From an uncultured Candidatus Saccharibacteria bacterium (GTDB taxonomy: Bacteria; Patescibacteriota; Saccharimonadia; Saccharimonadales; Saccharimonadaceae), in assembly GCA_946406645.1 (NCBI GenBank), contig CAMJLD010000001.1, positions 32,252 through 96,251 on the forward strand: a DNA stretch of 64,000 nucleotides, in the 5' to 3' direction. This document shows positions 62,324 to 64,000 of this stretch, piece by piece. The notes below the pieces were generated by a model. The model was not told the origin of the DNA, made no database searches, and saw nothing but the letters and a program-made list of their open reading frames with translations. A program made the translations under genes and the position numbers. Each line of letters opens with the position of its first letter. Position 1 is the stretch's first letter.

Positions 62324-64000
62324 CTAATCTTTATGCTCGCGGATAATCCAGCGGTCAAGCGCTGCCAGCATAGCAGGCAAGAGCAACAGAATAATTAAGC
62401 TCGCCGCAAAGGTGCCGCCAGAAATCGACTGACAGATCTTTGCCGCTATTGCTGTCGCAAAATTACCGACAATCGCCGTCACGATAATCAAAATCGAAGC
62501 AGACGTAAGGATAGAGTGAATGGACTTATTATAGGCTGAAATTAAAGCGTCCTTAATATCCTGTTTAAAGTACCGGCGATGTTCAAGGTAATAGGAAGTG
62601 AAGAGAATTGCATAGTCAATCGTCGCACCCATCAAAATCGCTTGCACGATAATCATTGCGATGAAGTAAATACTCTGGCCGGTCAACGACAAGTAGGCCG
62701 TATTTAAGTAGACGGCGCTCTGAATCACGAGAACCAAAATGAGTGGAATTAGAATCGATTTGAAAGTCAAAGCCACCACGATGAAAATGGAAATCATTGT
62801 CAAAATCGTGATGAAGTCCATCTCATTGCCAAAACTTTGCGACATTTCATAGGCCATCGCAGAATCGCCAATCACGTAGTATTGCGTCTTATTTCCTTCG
62901 CCCATCTCGTCCTTTATTGACTGTAAGAACGCAAAGGTTTCGGCGCCTTCAGCTGGCAAATGAGTCTCAATGAGTGCCCTCGAATGCTTCTCGCCGACAA
63001 GCATATCGCGCGCGTCCGCCACGCGGTCCTTCGCATCGACAATCTTCTCGCGTGTTTCTTCATCAATACGCCCATCGAAACGGCTATCTGGCAAAATCGA
63101 ATCATTCAAAAATGCCACAAACTGCTCAATCGAAAGCGCCCAATTCTCGTCATAATCATAGAGCGAACCATGGTAGAGATAAACGAGGAAGATTTGATTG
63201 CGGTCCAATTTATCCGATAGCGGCGACAGAGCGCGATAGAGTGCAGAATAATCATACTGCGTGCCAGCAATAGCCGCGCGCATCAAACCATGCACGGTCG
63301 AAATCTTCACGCGAGAATCCTCGCTAAGGCGACTTGCGTACTGCTCGTTCGGCAAAACCGACTCAACCAAGAAATCAAGTACCGCCTTTGGCGACAGCAT
63401 TAATTCCGTAGTTACGTGACGCGAATCATAGAGCGCATAAACGAGCTTCAGTTTTTCGGCGTCAAGATCAAAGGTTGCCGCAAGGTCCATATAGCCATAA
63501 CGCGTCGACTGGTTATGGACGACATAATTAGCGAGTTCCAAGAGGCGTAACTTATCGCCCGTCAACTCGCCGCTCAAACGCTCATCGTTTTTATGAGCCA
63601 ACAAGAATTCAATGAACTCCGTCGGCGTAAGTTGCGTGTTCGTACGCTCAGCCTGATATAGCCTATAAATCTGCTTCAATTTTTCGAGATACGAATCAAG
63701 CTTCACTTCCGGTAATGCAAGGTCCGGCAACACAATATTCAAATCATAAGTCTCATTAAGTTCTTCGACCTTCGCACGAAGAGCCTGCTCAATCTCGCTA
63801 GCCTTCGTCTTAATATCATTAGCCAAAGATTCGACTTTCGCCGCAAGCGCCGCATAATCGGCATAACTATATTCTGCCGTCAGAACATCAGAAACTTTGC
63901 CTTTAATTTCACCAACACGCTCATCAATAATCGTCCTAAGTTCCGCTTTAGTCTCGTCGCTCAACGAAGAGTTAGAAAGCGCCTCATCGAGACGAGCAGA
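62324..64000 (-). CDS. MMPL/RND-superfamily exporter, C-terminal part (5' end beyond window)
   Basis: ITILTMISIFIVVALTFKSILIPLILVLVIQSAVYLNTAYLSLTGQ...ATIDYAILFTSYYLEHRR; frame open to base 64000. Confidence 0.88.
   Translation of the reverse strand, partial: SARLDEALSNSSLSDETKAELRTIIDERVGEIKGKVSDVLTAEYSYADYAALAAKVESLANDIKTKASEIEQALRAKVEELNETYDLNIVLPDLALPEVKLDSYLEKLKQIYRLYQAERTNTQLTPTEFIEFLLAHKNDERLSGELTGDKLRLLELANYVVHNQSTRYGYMDLAATFDLDAEKLKLVYALYDSRHVTTELMLSPKAVLDFLVESVLPNEQYASRLSEDSRVKISTVHGLMRAAIAGTQYDYSALYRALSPLSDKLDRNQIFLVYLYHGSLYDYDENWALSIEQFVAFLNDSILPDSRFDGRIDEETREKIVDAKDRVADARDMLVGEKHSRALIETHLPAEGAETFAFLQSIKDEMGEGNKTQYYVIGDSAMAYEMSQSFGNEMDFITILTMISIFIVVALTFKSILIPLILVLVIQSAVYLNTAYLSLTGQSIYFIAMIIVQAILMGATIDYAILFTSYYLEHRRYFKQDIKDALISAYNKSIHSILTSASILIIVTAIVGNFATAIAAKICQSISGGTFAASLIILLLLPAMLAALDRWIIREHKD

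Noticed and set aside
1-64000. CRISPR arrays, rRNA genes, transposases, prophage
   Set aside because: Looked for repeat-spacer periodicity, rRNA-like tracts and IS/phage genes by reading; none recognised

Overview
This 64 kb window looks like a chromosomal segment of a reduced-genome Patescibacteria/CPR bacterium, probably Candidatus Saccharibacteria (TM7). That assignment is inferred from gene content and protein style; I ran no search. It uses the standard code 11 (TGA is a stop, but rare). Contents: (i) the end of the spc/alpha ribosomal operon (secY-[sortase-like ORF]-infA-rpmJ-rpsM-rpsK-rpsD-rpoA-rplQ-rplM-rpsI); (ii) a minus-strand four-gene envelope cluster around an 824-aa two-domain cell-wall hydrolase; (iii) housekeeping genes (trpS, RluA-type synthase, holB-like, rlmH, rplJ-rplL with an L10 leader, dnaX, dnaB, ybaB, recR, glyA, hisS, tmk, ung, murT-gatD, prmC); (iv) two giant surface proteins with InlB-type repeats, one ending in a CX5R tyrosine-phosphatase domain; (v) other envelope genes (CapA-like, membrane-anchored cutinase-like esterase, ABC exporter, aquaporin, MMPL exporter); (vi) a scatter of monocistronic orphan genes; (vii) five tRNAs. 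Main hunting results: a recurrent TATAAT-N6/7-ATG arrangement implying leaderless mRNAs; a sortase-fold protein without any cysteine inside the ribosomal operon; loss of structural zinc motifs from L36, S4, DnaX, RecR and MurT; a surface-anchored phosphatase fusion; a cutinase-like surface esterase; two candidate structured RNAs near 47.3-47.6 kb; a Trp-containing mini-ORF with competing hairpins upstream of trpS; a terminator-like hairpin whose loop holds the next gene's RBS and start codon; and a set of orphan genes with near-consensus TTGAC(A/T)-N17-TATAAT promoters.
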